Assembly (NCBI GenBank): GCA_963714995.1
Contig: CAVQQP010000017.1
Location: 1 to 64,000 of the forward strand
DNA from: Prado023 sp963714995
GTDB lineage: Bacteria > Actinomycetota > Actinomycetes > S36-B12 > CAIYMF01
Length of the DNA: 64,000 nucleotides
Direction: 5' to 3'
Below the pieces are notes generated by a model. That model searched no databases and had not been told where the DNA came from. It was given only the letters and a program-made list of their open reading frames with translations. Shown here piece by piece: positions 52,754 through 63,558 of the stretch. Positions within the stretch are counted from its first letter, which is position 1. Each line of letters opens with the position of its first letter. The position numbers and the translations under genes are program-made.

Positions 52754-54439
52754 TCAGACCTCCACGACCACCGGGACGATCATCGGCCGGCGCCGGTGGG
52801 TGGAGCTCACCCAGCGCCCGACCTGACGGCGCACCACCTGTTCGAGGGCGTACACGTCGGTGCCGCCGTGGGCCAGCGCCTCCTCCAACGCGCGGGTGAC
52901 CTGCGGCAGGACGTCGCGGAAGATCTCCTCATCCTCGGCGAAGCCGCGCGCATGCAGCTCCGGGCCGGCGACGACGTGGCTGGTCTCGAGGTCCACCACG
53001 ACGAACACCGAGATGAAGCCCTCCTCACCCAGGATCCGTCGGTCCTTCAGCGAGGCCTCGGTGATGTCGCCGACCGACGACCCATCCACGTACACGTGCC
53101 CGCAGGGGACGGCCCCGACGATCGAGGCCCGACCGTCCACGAGGTCGACGACGACCCCGTCCTCGGCGATCAGCACCCGATCGGCGGGCACCCCGGTGCG
53201 CACCGCGAGCGCCGCGTTGGCGCGCAGGTGTCGCGGCTCGCCGTGCACGGGCATCACGTTGCCGGGGGTGAGCAGGTTGTAGAAGTACAGCAGCTCGCCG
53301 GCCGAGGCGTGCCCGGAGACGTGCACCAGTGCGTTGCCCTTGTGCACGACCTCGGCACCCCAGCGGGTCAGGCCGTTGATCACCCGGTTGACGGGGTTCT
53401 CGTTGCCGGGGATCAGCGACGAGGCCAGGATCACGGTGTCACCCTCCCCCACCGTGATGGCGTGGTCGCCGTTGGCGATCCGCGACAGCGCAGCCATCGG
53501 CTCACCCTGCGAGCCGGTGCAGATCAGCACGACCTCGTCGTCGGGCAGTCCGGTCAGGTCGTCGGAGCGCACGAGGAGCCCGGGCGGGACGGTCAGGTAG
53601 CCGAGGTCGCGGGCCACGCCCATGTTGCGGACCATCGAGCGCCCGACGAAGGCGGCCTTGCGCCCGTGGGCAGCTGCGGTGTCCAGGACCTGCTGGATCC
53701 GGTGCACGTGCGAGGCGAAGCTGGCGACGATGATCCGGCCGCGGGCGCGGTGGAACACCTTGTCCAGGACCGGGGCGATGTCGGCCTCCGCGGGCACGAA
53801 CCCCGGTACCTCCGCGTTGGTGGAGTCGACCATCGCCAGGTCGATCCCCTCCTCGGCGAGTCGGGCCAGCCCGCGCAGGTCGGTGATCCGGCCGTCCAGC
53901 GGCAGCTGGTCCATCTTGAAGTCACCGGTGTGCAGGACCGTCCCCGCGGAGGTCCGGATGCCGACCGCCATCGCGTCGGGGATGGAGTGGTTGACGGCGA
54001 AGAACTCGCACTCGAAGGGGCCGATCTGCTCGCGCTGCCCCTCGCGCACCTCCATCGAGTAGGCGTTGATGCGGTGCTCGCGCAGCTTGGCCTCCACCAT
54101 CGCCAGCGTGAGGCGCGACCCCAGCAGGGGGATGTCCGAGCGCAGCCGCAGCAGGAAGGGCACGGCCCCGATGTGGTCCTCGTGGCCGTGGGTCAGGACG
54201 ATCGCCTCGACGTCGGCCAGCCGGTCGGCGATGTAGGAGAAGTCCGGGAGGATCAGGTCCACACCGGGCTGGGACTCCTCGGGGAACAGCACCCCGCAGT
54301 CGACGACCAGCAGCCGGCCGTCGATCTCCAGGACGGCCATGTTGCGCCCGATCTCGCCGATCCCGCCGAGGGCCACGATCCGCAGGACCCCGGGTTCGAG
54401 CGCCGCCGGCTCGGGCAGCTCGTGGTGGCCGGGCCTCAC
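52754..54439 (-). CDS. rnj: Ribonuclease J
   Basis: A 561-residue metallo-beta-lactamase/beta-CASP ribonuclease with endo- and 5'-exonuclease activity. The metal motif is VLTHGHEDHIGAVPFLL (H-x-H-x-D-H), followed by VLHTGDFKMDQLPLDG and the beta-CASP part ASFASHVHRIQQVLDTAAAH. A later SGHASAGELLYFYNLLTPG and MPVHGEPRHLRANAALA complete the active site. The GTG start overlaps the dapA stop by four bases (GTGA), the common actinobacterial dapA-rnj arrangement. Confidence 0.94.
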   Translation of the reverse strand: MRPGHHELPEPAALEPGVLRIVALGGIGEIGRNMAVLEIDGRLLVVDCGVLFPEESQPGVDLILPDFSYIADRLADVEAIVLTHGHEDHIGAVPFLLRLRSDIPLLGSRLTLAMVEAKLREHRINAYSMEVREGQREQIGPFECEFFAVNHSIPDAMAVGIRTSAGTVLHTGDFKMDQLPLDGRITDLRGLARLAEEGIDLAMVDSTNAEVPGFVPAEADIAPVLDKVFHRARGRIIVASFASHVHRIQQVLDTAAAHGRKAAFVGRSMVRNMGVARDLGYLTVPPGLLVRSDDLTGLPDDEVVLICTGSQGEPMAALSRIANGDHAITVGEGDTVILASSLIPGNENPVNRVINGLTRWGAEVVHKGNALVHVSGHASAGELLYFYNLLTPGNVMPVHGEPRHLRANAALAVRTGVPADRVLIAEDGVVVDLVDGRASIVGAVPCGHVYVDGSSVGDITEASLKDRRILGEEGFISVFVVVDLETSHVVAGPELHARGFAEDEEIFRDVLPQVTRALEEALAHGGTDVYALEQVVRRQVGRWVSSTHRRRPMIVPVVVEV

Positions 54440-55347
54440 GCGTCGAATCCCGGCACCCCGGCGGCGGCGAGGTCCGCGCGCAGGGTGGCGACCTGCTCGG
54501 GGGTGGCATCGACCAGTGGCAGGCGCACCGGCCCCGAGGGCAGGCCCAGCTCGCGCAGCGCCGCCTTGGCCATGATCACTCCCTGGGTGCGGAACATGCC
54601 GACGTAGGCCGGGATCATCGAGGCGTTGAGCTCCGTGGCGCGGGCGACGTCACCGGCGCGGTGGGCGGCCATCATCTCGGCGATCCGCAGGCTCAGGACG
54701 TGACCCACCACCGAGACCACACCGACCGCGCCGACCGACAGCAGGGGCAGGGTCAGGGCGTCGTCGCCGGAGTACCACGCGAGGTCGGTGCTCGCGATGA
54801 CCGAGGCGGCGGCGGCCAGGTCGGCCTTGGCGTCCTTGTTGGCCACGATGCGCGGGTGCTCGGCGATGCGCGCGAACGTGTCGGACTCGATCGGCACGCC
54901 GGTGCGCCCCGGGATGTCGTAGGTCATGATCGGCAGGTCCGTGGCGTCGGCGATCGCCAGGAAGTGCGCCGCGATGCCCGCCTGCGGTGGCTTGTTGTAG
55001 TACGGGGTCACCAGCAGCAGGCCGTGGGCCCCGGCGTCCTGGGCGGCGCGCGCGATCTCGATCGAGTGCCGGGTGTCGTTGTTGCTGGCACCGGTGATGA
55101 TCGTCGCGCGGTCGCCCACGGCCTCCAGGACCACCTTGAGCGAGGCGATCTTCTCGGAGTCGCGCAGCGTCGGGGACTCCCCCGTGGTGCCGTTGACGAT
55201 CAGCCCGTCGTGGCCGGCGACGTCGACCAGGTGGGTGGCCAGCCGGGCGACCCCGTCGTAGTCGACCTCACCCTCGGGGGTGAACGGGGTGACCATGGCG
55301 GTCAGCATGTGTCCGAACGGGGCAGGGCTGGTGGGATCGAATGCCAT
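54436..55347 (-). CDS. dapA: 4-hydroxy-tetrahydrodipicolinate synthase (DapA)
   Basis: A 303-residue TIM-barrel enzyme that condenses pyruvate and aspartate semialdehyde in the diaminopimelate/lysine pathway. The substrate motif is VNGTTGESPTLRDSEK; the catalytic Tyr is in PIMTYDIPGRTGVPI and the Schiff-base Lys in RIVANKDAKADLAA. I chose the ATG at 55345-55347 (MAFDPTSPAPFGHMLTAMVT), typical of actinobacteria. DapF of the same pathway is also encoded in this window. Confidence 0.95.
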   Translation of the reverse strand: MAFDPTSPAPFGHMLTAMVTPFTPEGEVDYDGVARLATHLVDVAGHDGLIVNGTTGESPTLRDSEKIASLKVVLEAVGDRATIITGASNNDTRHSIEIARAAQDAGAHGLLLVTPYYNKPPQAGIAAHFLAIADATDLPIMTYDIPGRTGVPIESDTFARIAEHPRIVANKDAKADLAAAASVIASTDLAWYSGDDALTLPLLSVGAVGVVSVVGHVLSLRIAEMMAAHRAGDVARATELNASMIPAYVGMFRTQGVIMAKAALRELGLPSGPVRLPLVDATPEQVATLRADLAAAGVPGFDA

Positions 55348-55436
55348 GGCCACACGGTATCGCCCCCGCACGGTGCCCCGCGGCGACGCGACGCCGACGC
55401 GCCCTCAGCCCCGGTGTGGCGCCGAGCGCTGCGCCC

Positions 55437-56123
55437 TCAGGCCTCCGGCGTGATCAGGAACACCGGCGTCAGCTCGTCGCCCTGACCCATGGGGTTGTCC
55501 AGCATGACCTCACGGGCGTCCGCGTCGGACATGGGCAGGTTGGTGCTGCGACCGACGACCTCGACGTTGATGTTGTTGCCGTCGATGATGTAGGCCGCGC
55601 AGCCGAACCGCTGCGCGAGCTCCTCGCAGATGGCGTCGGGGTGCTTCGGGGGCAGCATCGCGTACTGGTCGAACGGGGGCATCGCATCCGGGTTGAAGCC
55701 GTCGATCTCGGAGATGTGGTGCCCGGCGATCCGGTAGAAGTCGCCGTTGCGCCGCAGCACGAACTTGCCGATCCCACCGCCGACGACGGCGGCCATCATC
55801 CGCGGGTAGCCGACCTCGTCGATGGCCACCTGCATCTTCTTCGGGTGGCTGTAGCCGATGTCGCCGTTGTCGTTCTTCGTCACGTACTTCACGATCAGGC
55901 GCGCGAGCCAGCTGTCGGTGACCTCGCTGATGTGCCGGACGTCGCCGTTGCAGATGGCGACGAACTTCTGCGACAGGCACAGGGTGGTCGCCGGGGTGAT
56001 CCGCTCGGCCGCGTAGAGCGCGATCACGCCCCCGAGGTCCTCACCGATCCCGACCTTGTGGGTCCTGACCGGGTCGCGCCGGTAGGTCCGTCCGCGGACA
56101 ACACGCGTGGAGATCGCAGTCAC
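55437..56123 (-). CDS. Coenzyme F420-0:L-glutamate ligase (CofE)-like protein
   Basis: A 228-residue protein starting at GTG. RRDPVRTHKVGIGEDLGGVI, CLSQKFVAICNGDVRHISEV and YSHPKKMQVAIDEVGYPRMM resemble the CofE/FbiB-type F420-0:gamma-glutamyl ligase fold. The central GKFVLRRNGDFYRIAGHHIS and IDGNNINVEVVGRSTNLPM also fit. CofE adds glutamates to coenzyme F420, but this branch also occurs in bacteria without obvious F420 genes, and no other F420 gene lies here. The true substrate is therefore uncertain. It is 23 bases from the thyX stop on the same strand and precedes dapA by 89 bases. Confidence 0.65.
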   Translation of the reverse strand: MTAISTRVVRGRTYRRDPVRTHKVGIGEDLGGVIALYAAERITPATTLCLSQKFVAICNGDVRHISEVTDSWLARLIVKYVTKNDNGDIGYSHPKKMQVAIDEVGYPRMMAAVVGGGIGKFVLRRNGDFYRIAGHHISEIDGFNPDAMPPFDQYAMLPPKHPDAICEELAQRFGCAAYIIDGNNINVEVVGRSTNLPMSDADAREVMLDNPMGQGDELTPVFLITPEA

Positions 56124-56146
56124 GGCTCGGAGCCTACCGGGCAGCG

Positions 56147-56863
56147 CTACGGGGCGACTCGGCCGTTGGCGACGAACGCCGCATGGGTCAGCGGCATGAG
56201 CGTCGCCCACTCCTCCTCGTAGCGCTCGGCGACCATCTCGATCTCACGCTGCGGGAAGCTCGGGAAGCGCGCGTCGTCACTGTGGCGGCGCAGGGAGAGG
56301 AAGTTCATCATCGCGCGGGCGTTCATGGTGACGTAGGCCGAGGAGTAGATCGTCAGCGGCAGGACGATCCGGGCGACCTCGCGGGCGACCCCAGCCTCGA
56401 GCATCGCCTCGTAGGCCGCGTAGGCCGCCCGGCAGGAGGTCTCGGTCTCGGCCCGGACGATCTCGTACTGCTGGGCCGTGCCGTCGACGAACTCGTACGA
56501 GCCGGGCTTGCCGACCTGGACCAGCTTGCGCTCCGGTGCGGGGACGTAGAACGTCGGCTCGAGGACCTTGTAGCGCCCCGACTCCTCGTTGTAGGAGGCG
56601 ATCCGGTGGCGGAAGTGCTCGCGCCACATGAAGATCGGGGCCTGGACGAAGAAGGTCATCGACGAGTGCTCGAACGGCGATCCGTGGCGGTCGCGCATCA
56701 GGTAGTTGATCAGGCCCGACGACTTGGCCGGATCGGCCTCGAGATCCTCCAGCGACTGCTCGCCCTTGGTCGACACCCGCGCCGCCCAGATGACGTCCGC
56801 GTCGCTGGCAGCGTGCTTCACGAGCTCGACGGTGATGTCGCTGCGGAACCTCAGCTCGGGCAT
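56147..56863 (-). CDS. thyX: Flavin-dependent thymidylate synthase ThyX
   Basis: A 238-residue FAD- and NADPH-dependent enzyme that makes dTMP from dUMP. The ThyX motif R-H-R-x7-S is present in HFRHRIASYNEESGRYKVLE. SPFEHSSMTFFVQAPIFMWR and NARAMMNFLSLRRHSDDARF are also typical. Together with nrdJ it supplies DNA precursors. The ATG gives MPELRFRSDITVELVKHAAS. Confidence 0.95.
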   Translation of the reverse strand: MPELRFRSDITVELVKHAASDADVIWAARVSTKGEQSLEDLEADPAKSSGLINYLMRDRHGSPFEHSSMTFFVQAPIFMWREHFRHRIASYNEESGRYKVLEPTFYVPAPERKLVQVGKPGSYEFVDGTAQQYEIVRAETETSCRAAYAAYEAMLEAGVAREVARIVLPLTIYSSAYVTMNARAMMNFLSLRRHSDDARFPSFPQREIEMVAERYEEEWATLMPLTHAAFVANGRVAP

Positions 56864-57007
56864 GTGCGTCCTTCCAGGGGTCGAGCGCGCGTCGGGTCGC
56901 GGGCGCCGTGATCGGCGGCGGCCACGGTACCGCCTGCGCGCCTGCGCGCCACGCAGGCTCCCACTGGCTACGGTGTGGCGCATCACCTGCGGCGACAAGG
57001 AGCCCTC

Positions 57008-57319
57008 ATGTGCGGTTGTTTCGTCCTCATGCTCGGCGCGTTCGCCCCGCGACTCGCGCTGGCCCTGATGGCCCTGTTCAACGACGAGATCACCAAGGCC
57101 TTCGACGGGTCGTGGGTGATCCCGCTGATCGGATGGTTCCTGCTGCCCTACACCACGCTCGTGTACGTCCTGGTCTCGTGGTGGACCGCCGGCGGGGTGT
57201 CGGGGTTCGAGTGGTTCTTCGTGGCACTGGCGTTCTTCGCCGACCTCGCGTCCTACGGCGGGAGCTACAACCGCCGCACCGACTACCAGCGCTACTACCC
57301 CACGACCAGCACCTCCTGA
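57008..57319 (+). CDS. Small membrane protein, unknown
   Basis: A 103-residue protein with an excellent AAGGAG ribosome site five bases before the ATG. It has an N-terminal hydrophobic segment (CFVLMLGAFAPRLALALMAL), a second (VIPLIGWFLLPYTTLVYVLV) and a third (FEWFFVALAFFADLASYGG). The C-terminal tail NRRTDYQRYYPTT is polar. It resembles short two- or three-helix membrane proteins common in actinobacteria; no function is assigned. It is divergent from thyX with ~145 bases between. Confidence 0.72.
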   Translation: MCGCFVLMLGAFAPRLALALMALFNDEITKAFDGSWVIPLIGWFLLPYTTLVYVLVSWWTAGGVSGFEWFFVALAFFADLASYGGSYNRRTDYQRYYPTTSTS

Positions 57320-57454
57320 GCGCAGCGGAACGGTCGCCAGCCGTTCACCGGACGGCCTCTGCGGGGCCCTTCGGCCAGCAGGCGATGCCCATCGGCGGCT
57401 AGTAGGGTTGCTCGTGCTTGCACACGCCCCCATACCCCGATGGAAGGGAAACAC

Positions 57455-58469
<1,015 letters not shown>

Positions 58470-58481
58470 CGCACGGCACAC

Positions 58482-58517
58482 GATGTGGCCGGCTCCCCTC
58501 GGGGGGCCGGCCACATC
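58482..58517. terminator. Terminator after gap
   Basis: GATGTGGCCGGC and GCCGGCCACATC form a perfect 12-bp stem with a 12-base loop, starting 13 bases beyond the gap stop. It can also stop transcription from the opposite strand. Confidence 0.88.
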
Positions 58518-58534
58518 GGTGTTTCCGGAGGTGC

Positions 58535-58621
58535 CTAGAAGAAGAGCACGCCCACGAAGGTGGCTCCGATCAGGCAGACGATGAGCACGACGGAAACGAT
58601 CTTGACGGTCTTGGGATCCAT
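58535..58621 (-). CDS. Possible 28-residue single-span membrane peptide
   Basis: A short open frame from ATG (58619-58621) to TAG codes for 28 residues. A basic start (MDPKTVKIV) leads into one continuous hydrophobic helix (SVVLIVCLIGATFVGVLFF) that ends at the stop. It fills the gap between the gap terminator and the MFS gene, which is transcribed in the opposite direction 75 bases away. Codon third positions are mostly G or C as in real genes. No strong ribosome site is seen, so it is a candidate only. Confidence 0.45.
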   Translation of the reverse strand: MDPKTVKIVSVVLIVCLIGATFVGVLFF

Positions 58622-58695
58622 GGACCAATCATCGCCCATGGACGCCCGCGTGCATGCCACCTGATCGCCCGCGCCGCGGTGGCACACTCGCTGCC

Positions 58696-59940
58696 ATGAC
58701 TGCCGCGGCCGGCTACCGGGTCTACCCCTACCGGTGGGTGGTGCTGGCGGTCTTCACGCTGGTGAACGTCACGATCCAGACCCTCTGGATCGGCTACGCC
58801 CCGATCACGGGCCCGGCCGCGGAGTACTACGGCGTCAGCGACACCGCCATCGGGGCGTTCTCGATGGTGTTCATGCTCGCCTTCATCCCCCTGTCGCTGC
58901 CCGCCGCATGGCTGATCGACACCAGGGGGTTCCGGGTCGCGACGGGGCTCGGGGCGGTCGTGATGGGGACGTGCGGGATCCTGCGCGGGCTCGCCGGGGA
59001 CAACTACTGGGCCGCCATGGCGGCCACCCTCGGGATCGCCGCAGCCCAGCCCCTGCTGCTCAACGCCTGGACGACGATGCCCGCGCGCTGGTTCGCGTCC
59101 GGCCAGCGGGCGACGGCCGTCGGCGTGGTCACGGTCGGCAACCTGGTGGGGACCGCCGCCGGGATGGTGCTGGGTCCGGTGCTGATCGAGTCGATGCCGA
59201 TCGGGCAGGTCCAGCTCGCGTACGGGATGGCCGCGGCGCTGAGCGCGGTGCTGTTCCTCGCGTTCGCCCGGGAGCACCCGCCCACGCCGGCGTGCCCGCC
59301 CGGCGAGGAGGAACGCGCCCTGGTGCTCGACGGGCTGTCGCATGCGGTGCGGGTCCGGGCCTTCTGGTACGTGCTGGCCATCGCCTTCATCGGCCTCGGG
59401 GTGTTCAACGGGTTGACCACGTGGGTGGAGGCGATGCTGCGCCCCCGCGGCTTCTCCCCCGCCGACGCCGGGACGTTGGGCGCGGTCCTGCTGGTCGGGG
59501 GGCTGATCGGGGCCGTGGTCCTGCCCGCCCTGTCCGACCGCCAGGGCCGGCGCCGGCGCTTCCTGGTCCTGGCCTTCGCCGGGGCCATCCCCGGGCTGGT
59601 CGGGGTGACCCTGGCCGGGTCCCTGCCCGCGCTGCTGGGCTCGGGGTTCGTGCTGGGCTTCTTCCTGGTCTCCGCGCTGCCCATCGGCTTCCAGTACGCG
59701 GCCGAGGTGACCCGGCCGACCCCCGAGGGCACCTCGAACGGCCTGATGCAGCTGTTCGGCCAGGGCTCGGTGGTGTTCGTCTACGTGATGTCCGCGCTGC
59801 GGACGCCCGACGGGTCGTTCACCCGGGCGCTGGTGGCCGCCCTCGGGCTGCTGGTCCTGGCTGTCGTCATTGCGATGCGGATGCCCGAGCCGGAGGTCCT
59901 GCTGCGCAGTGAGTCACCGACCCCCGAGCCGGTGCGCTGA
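58696..59940 (+). CDS. Major facilitator superfamily transporter, FLVCR-like
   Basis: A 414-residue protein with about 12 transmembrane segments. The loop between helices 2 and 3 reads SLPAAWLIDTRGFRVATGLG; the PAxWLxDTRGxR pattern is shared with the FLVCR branch of the MFS, known in animals for heme, choline or ethanolamine transport. WVVLAVFTLVNVTIQTLWIG and AATLGIAAAQPLLLNAWTTM also fit. The bacterial substrate is unknown. The ATG gives MTAAAGYRVYPYRWVVLAVF. It stands alone between oppositely oriented neighbours. Confidence 0.82.
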   Translation: MTAAAGYRVYPYRWVVLAVFTLVNVTIQTLWIGYAPITGPAAEYYGVSDTAIGAFSMVFMLAFIPLSLPAAWLIDTRGFRVATGLGAVVMGTCGILRGLAGDNYWAAMAATLGIAAAQPLLLNAWTTMPARWFASGQRATAVGVVTVGNLVGTAAGMVLGPVLIESMPIGQVQLAYGMAAALSAVLFLAFAREHPPTPACPPGEEERALVLDGLSHAVRVRAFWYVLAIAFIGLGVFNGLTTWVEAMLRPRGFSPADAGTLGAVLLVGGLIGAVVLPALSDRQGRRRRFLVLAFAGAIPGLVGVTLAGSLPALLGSGFVLGFFLVSALPIGFQYAAEVTRPTPEGTSNGLMQLFGQGSVVFVYVMSALRTPDGSFTRALVAALGLLVLAVVIAMRMPEPEVLLRSESPTPEPVR

Positions 59941-59975
59941 GTCGTCGGCTGGCGGCTCATGGGCGCGGAGCGGGC

Positions 59976-60818
59976 TCAGAACCCGCCGAAGTCGAACCCG
60001 CCCCCGTCGAAGCCACCGCCATCGAAGCCGCCACCGGCGTCCCCGCCCATGTCGCCACCCGCGTCCCCGCCGGCGTCGCCTCCCCCACCGTCTCCGCCGC
60101 CGAGGTCACCGCCGCCGTCCGCGCCGAAGTAGTCGTAGCCCGGGGGCAGGTACAGGGCATTGAAGAGCATGGTGCCCATGAGGACGTTGCTCATCATGTA
60201 GGCCCCGGAGCCGGCGTACCAGCCGCGTGCCCACGGCGCGTACTCCGGACCGGCCTCGTAGTAGGGCCGATCCCCGGCCGCCGTCGGCACCAGCCGCGCC
60301 TGGGGATCCAGGCCGTCCTTGATCCGCGCGTCGCAGGCGGCGCAGACCGGGACGTCACGCAGCGCCCCGCCCTCCGGTGCCCACTGGGCGTCGGCGACCG
60401 ACAGGCCATGGCGCTGGTCGAAGAAGCACGGCGGACGCCGGCTGGGCAGCGCGCGCCCCTCGCGCCGGGCGTCCAGCGTGGCCAGCGCGAAGCGGCCATC
60501 GTCGAGGGACTTCGAGACCCACTGGAGGTCATCGGGGTGCGCGGACGCCTCCAACGTCTCCTTGGCGCGCTCGTAGGCGTTCAGCGCGTCCTCGAAGTCG
60601 CGCGCTGCCTCGGGCTCCAGGGACTGCGGCACGGGAGTCTCGGCGATCTGCTGGCCGAGCTGTGTGACGTCCTCCTCGGCCACCCGCCGCACCGCCTGCC
60701 AGCGCCGCTCTGCCAACTCCTTGTTCTGCCGGGATCCCCCGACCGCGGCCTGCTTCTGGCGCGACTGCATGAACATGAAGACTCCGAAGAGCACCAACGC
60801 GATGAGGATCCAATCCAT
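59976..60818 (-). CDS. Membrane-anchored protein with Gly/Asp/Phe repeat tail
   Basis: A 280-residue protein. It has one N-terminal transmembrane helix (MDWILIALVLFGVFMFMQSR) and then a charged helical region (residues ~20-110, rich in Glu/Arg). A single CAACDARI zinc-ribbon-like pair lies near residue 178 after a CFFDQRHG segment. The C-terminal ~55 residues are almost only Gly, Asp, Ala and Phe: GGGDGGGGDAGGDAGG followed by three GGGFD units. I do not recognise the family with certainty; glycine-rich tails with this build occur in TPM-domain and similar envelope proteins. The ATG at 60816-60818 was chosen over a GTG three codons upstream. Confidence 0.68.
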   Translation of the reverse strand: MDWILIALVLFGVFMFMQSRQKQAAVGGSRQNKELAERRWQAVRRVAEEDVTQLGQQIAETPVPQSLEPEAARDFEDALNAYERAKETLEASAHPDDLQWVSKSLDDGRFALATLDARREGRALPSRRPPCFFDQRHGLSVADAQWAPEGGALRDVPVCAACDARIKDGLDPQARLVPTAAGDRPYYEAGPEYAPWARGWYAGSGAYMMSNVLMGTMLFNALYLPPGYDYFGADGGGDLGGGDGGGGDAGGDAGGDMGGDAGGGFDGGGFDGGGFDFGGF

Positions 60819-60876
60819 ACCCACCACGATAACCGCCGGACGGCCGGCCCGCTGCCGATCGTCCGGGTCGCGCCAA

Positions 60877-60972
60877 GATCGTAGGTTCGTCCAACTCTCG
60901 GGCGCCGGCAGCCACTTCCTCCAACTCTCGAGCCTCGCGACGACCCCGAAGTTGGATCGAACCGTGATCGTG
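60877..60972. repeat. Imperfect inverted repeat with internal direct repeats
   Basis: GATCGTAGGTTCGTCCAACT (from 60878) pairs imperfectly with AGTTGGATCGAACCGTGATC (60950-60969). The ~50-base centre contains TCCAACTCTCG twice (60890-60900 and 60920-60930). It lies in the 199-base gap downstream of the aldolase operon and upstream of the glycine-rich protein gene. It could be a transcript-end structure, an operator or a small repetitive element. Confidence 0.45.
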
Positions 60973-61017
60973 GCCCCGCGCGGGGACCTCGCAGCGGCGG
61001 CGGGTGGACCGAGGGGC

Positions 61018-62006
61018 TCAGGCTGCGGAGTCCTCGGGGTGGGCTGTGGCTGCCTGCTTGGAGTAGGAGCGGGCGTAGATGGACCGCATCAGCAGCGCCT
61101 CCCAGGCCGGCAGTGGCTTGGCTCCTCCCAGGCCGGCGGCGCCGATCCACGCGCGGGCGGCCTTCTCGACGACCATCGCGACGGCCTCATGGTCGGTGCC
61201 GAACACCAGGGCTCCCCGGCCGGGCACGAGGACGGCATCGGAGCGCGGGCGCCGCTTCGGCGTGGCTCGGAGCGTCGCGACCCGGCGACCGGTCAGTTGC
61301 GCGAGGTCGTCGAGCACAGGGGGCAGCGGCCGGCGCAGGATCGAGAAGCGCAGGGTGAAGGGGGCGGTGGACAGCCACGCCGTCGAGCCGTCGGCGAGGT
61401 CCACCTGCTGCAGGCACGCCGGATCCCACGGGGCGTCGGGATCGGCGGGCATGTGCGAGCCCTCGCGGGGCCGCTTGACGACCACGTAGGCGGCGCATGC
61501 CCGCTCGAGCGCGGAGACGCGGTCGAAGGCCTCCTCCAGCGTGCCCCCGATCGCGAAGGCGCCGTGGTTGGCCATGAGCACCGCCGGACCCTGGCCGAGA
61601 GCCCCGACCGTCCCCAGCGTGATCCGCTTCGTCCCGGGCAGTGCATACGGCGCACAGGGGACCTCACCGAAGGGTGTGGGCACCGAGACACGTGCAGCCG
61701 CGCAGATGGAGGCCGCCACCTGGTGGGTGTGCACACCGGCCATCACCTCCGGCCGGCGCCGGTAGGTCTCGGCGTGCAGCTTGCGCTCGCCGCTGGGCTT
61801 GTGCTCCCCGGTCCACTCGCCGGTGTCGAGGTCGACGCGCACGATCATCCGCTCCGTGAGGTCCGGGTAGGAGATGCCGCTGGGCGTGACGAGCATCGAC
61901 CGCTCGTCGAGGCGGACGCTCAGGTTCCCCCAGGTGCGCGCCACCAGCCCGTCGGCCAGCAGGCGGTGCCCCGCGTCGACGAGCTCCCGGCGGCCCTGGG
62001 CCTCGT

Positions 62007-62010
<4 letters not shown>
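61018..62010 (-). CDS. Class II aldolase/adducin family protein with C-terminal extension
   Basis: A 330-residue protein. The N-terminal ~210 residues form a class II aldolase domain. LADGLVARTWGNLSVRLDER is the entry motif, LHAETYRRRPEVMAGVHTHQ carries the acid and the H-x-H zinc ligands, and VLMANHGAFAIGGTLEEAFD holds the third His. A further ~120 residues (LRFSILRRPLPPVLDDLAQL, then ALVFGTDHEAVAMVVEKAAR) look like a degenerate half of the same fold. Class II aldolases cleave or epimerise sugar phosphates. The GTG start overlaps the aminotransferase stop (GTGA), so both are made from one mRNA and probably act in one pathway whose substrate is unknown. Confidence 0.82.
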
Positions 62011-63479
<1,469 letters not shown>

Positions 63480-63558
63480 AGCATCCTCCTGGAGGTCACG
63501 ACAATCCTCGCACCGGGGCAGGGCCGAACGGGGCACGGGCTGGACGGAGCCTCCGCGA

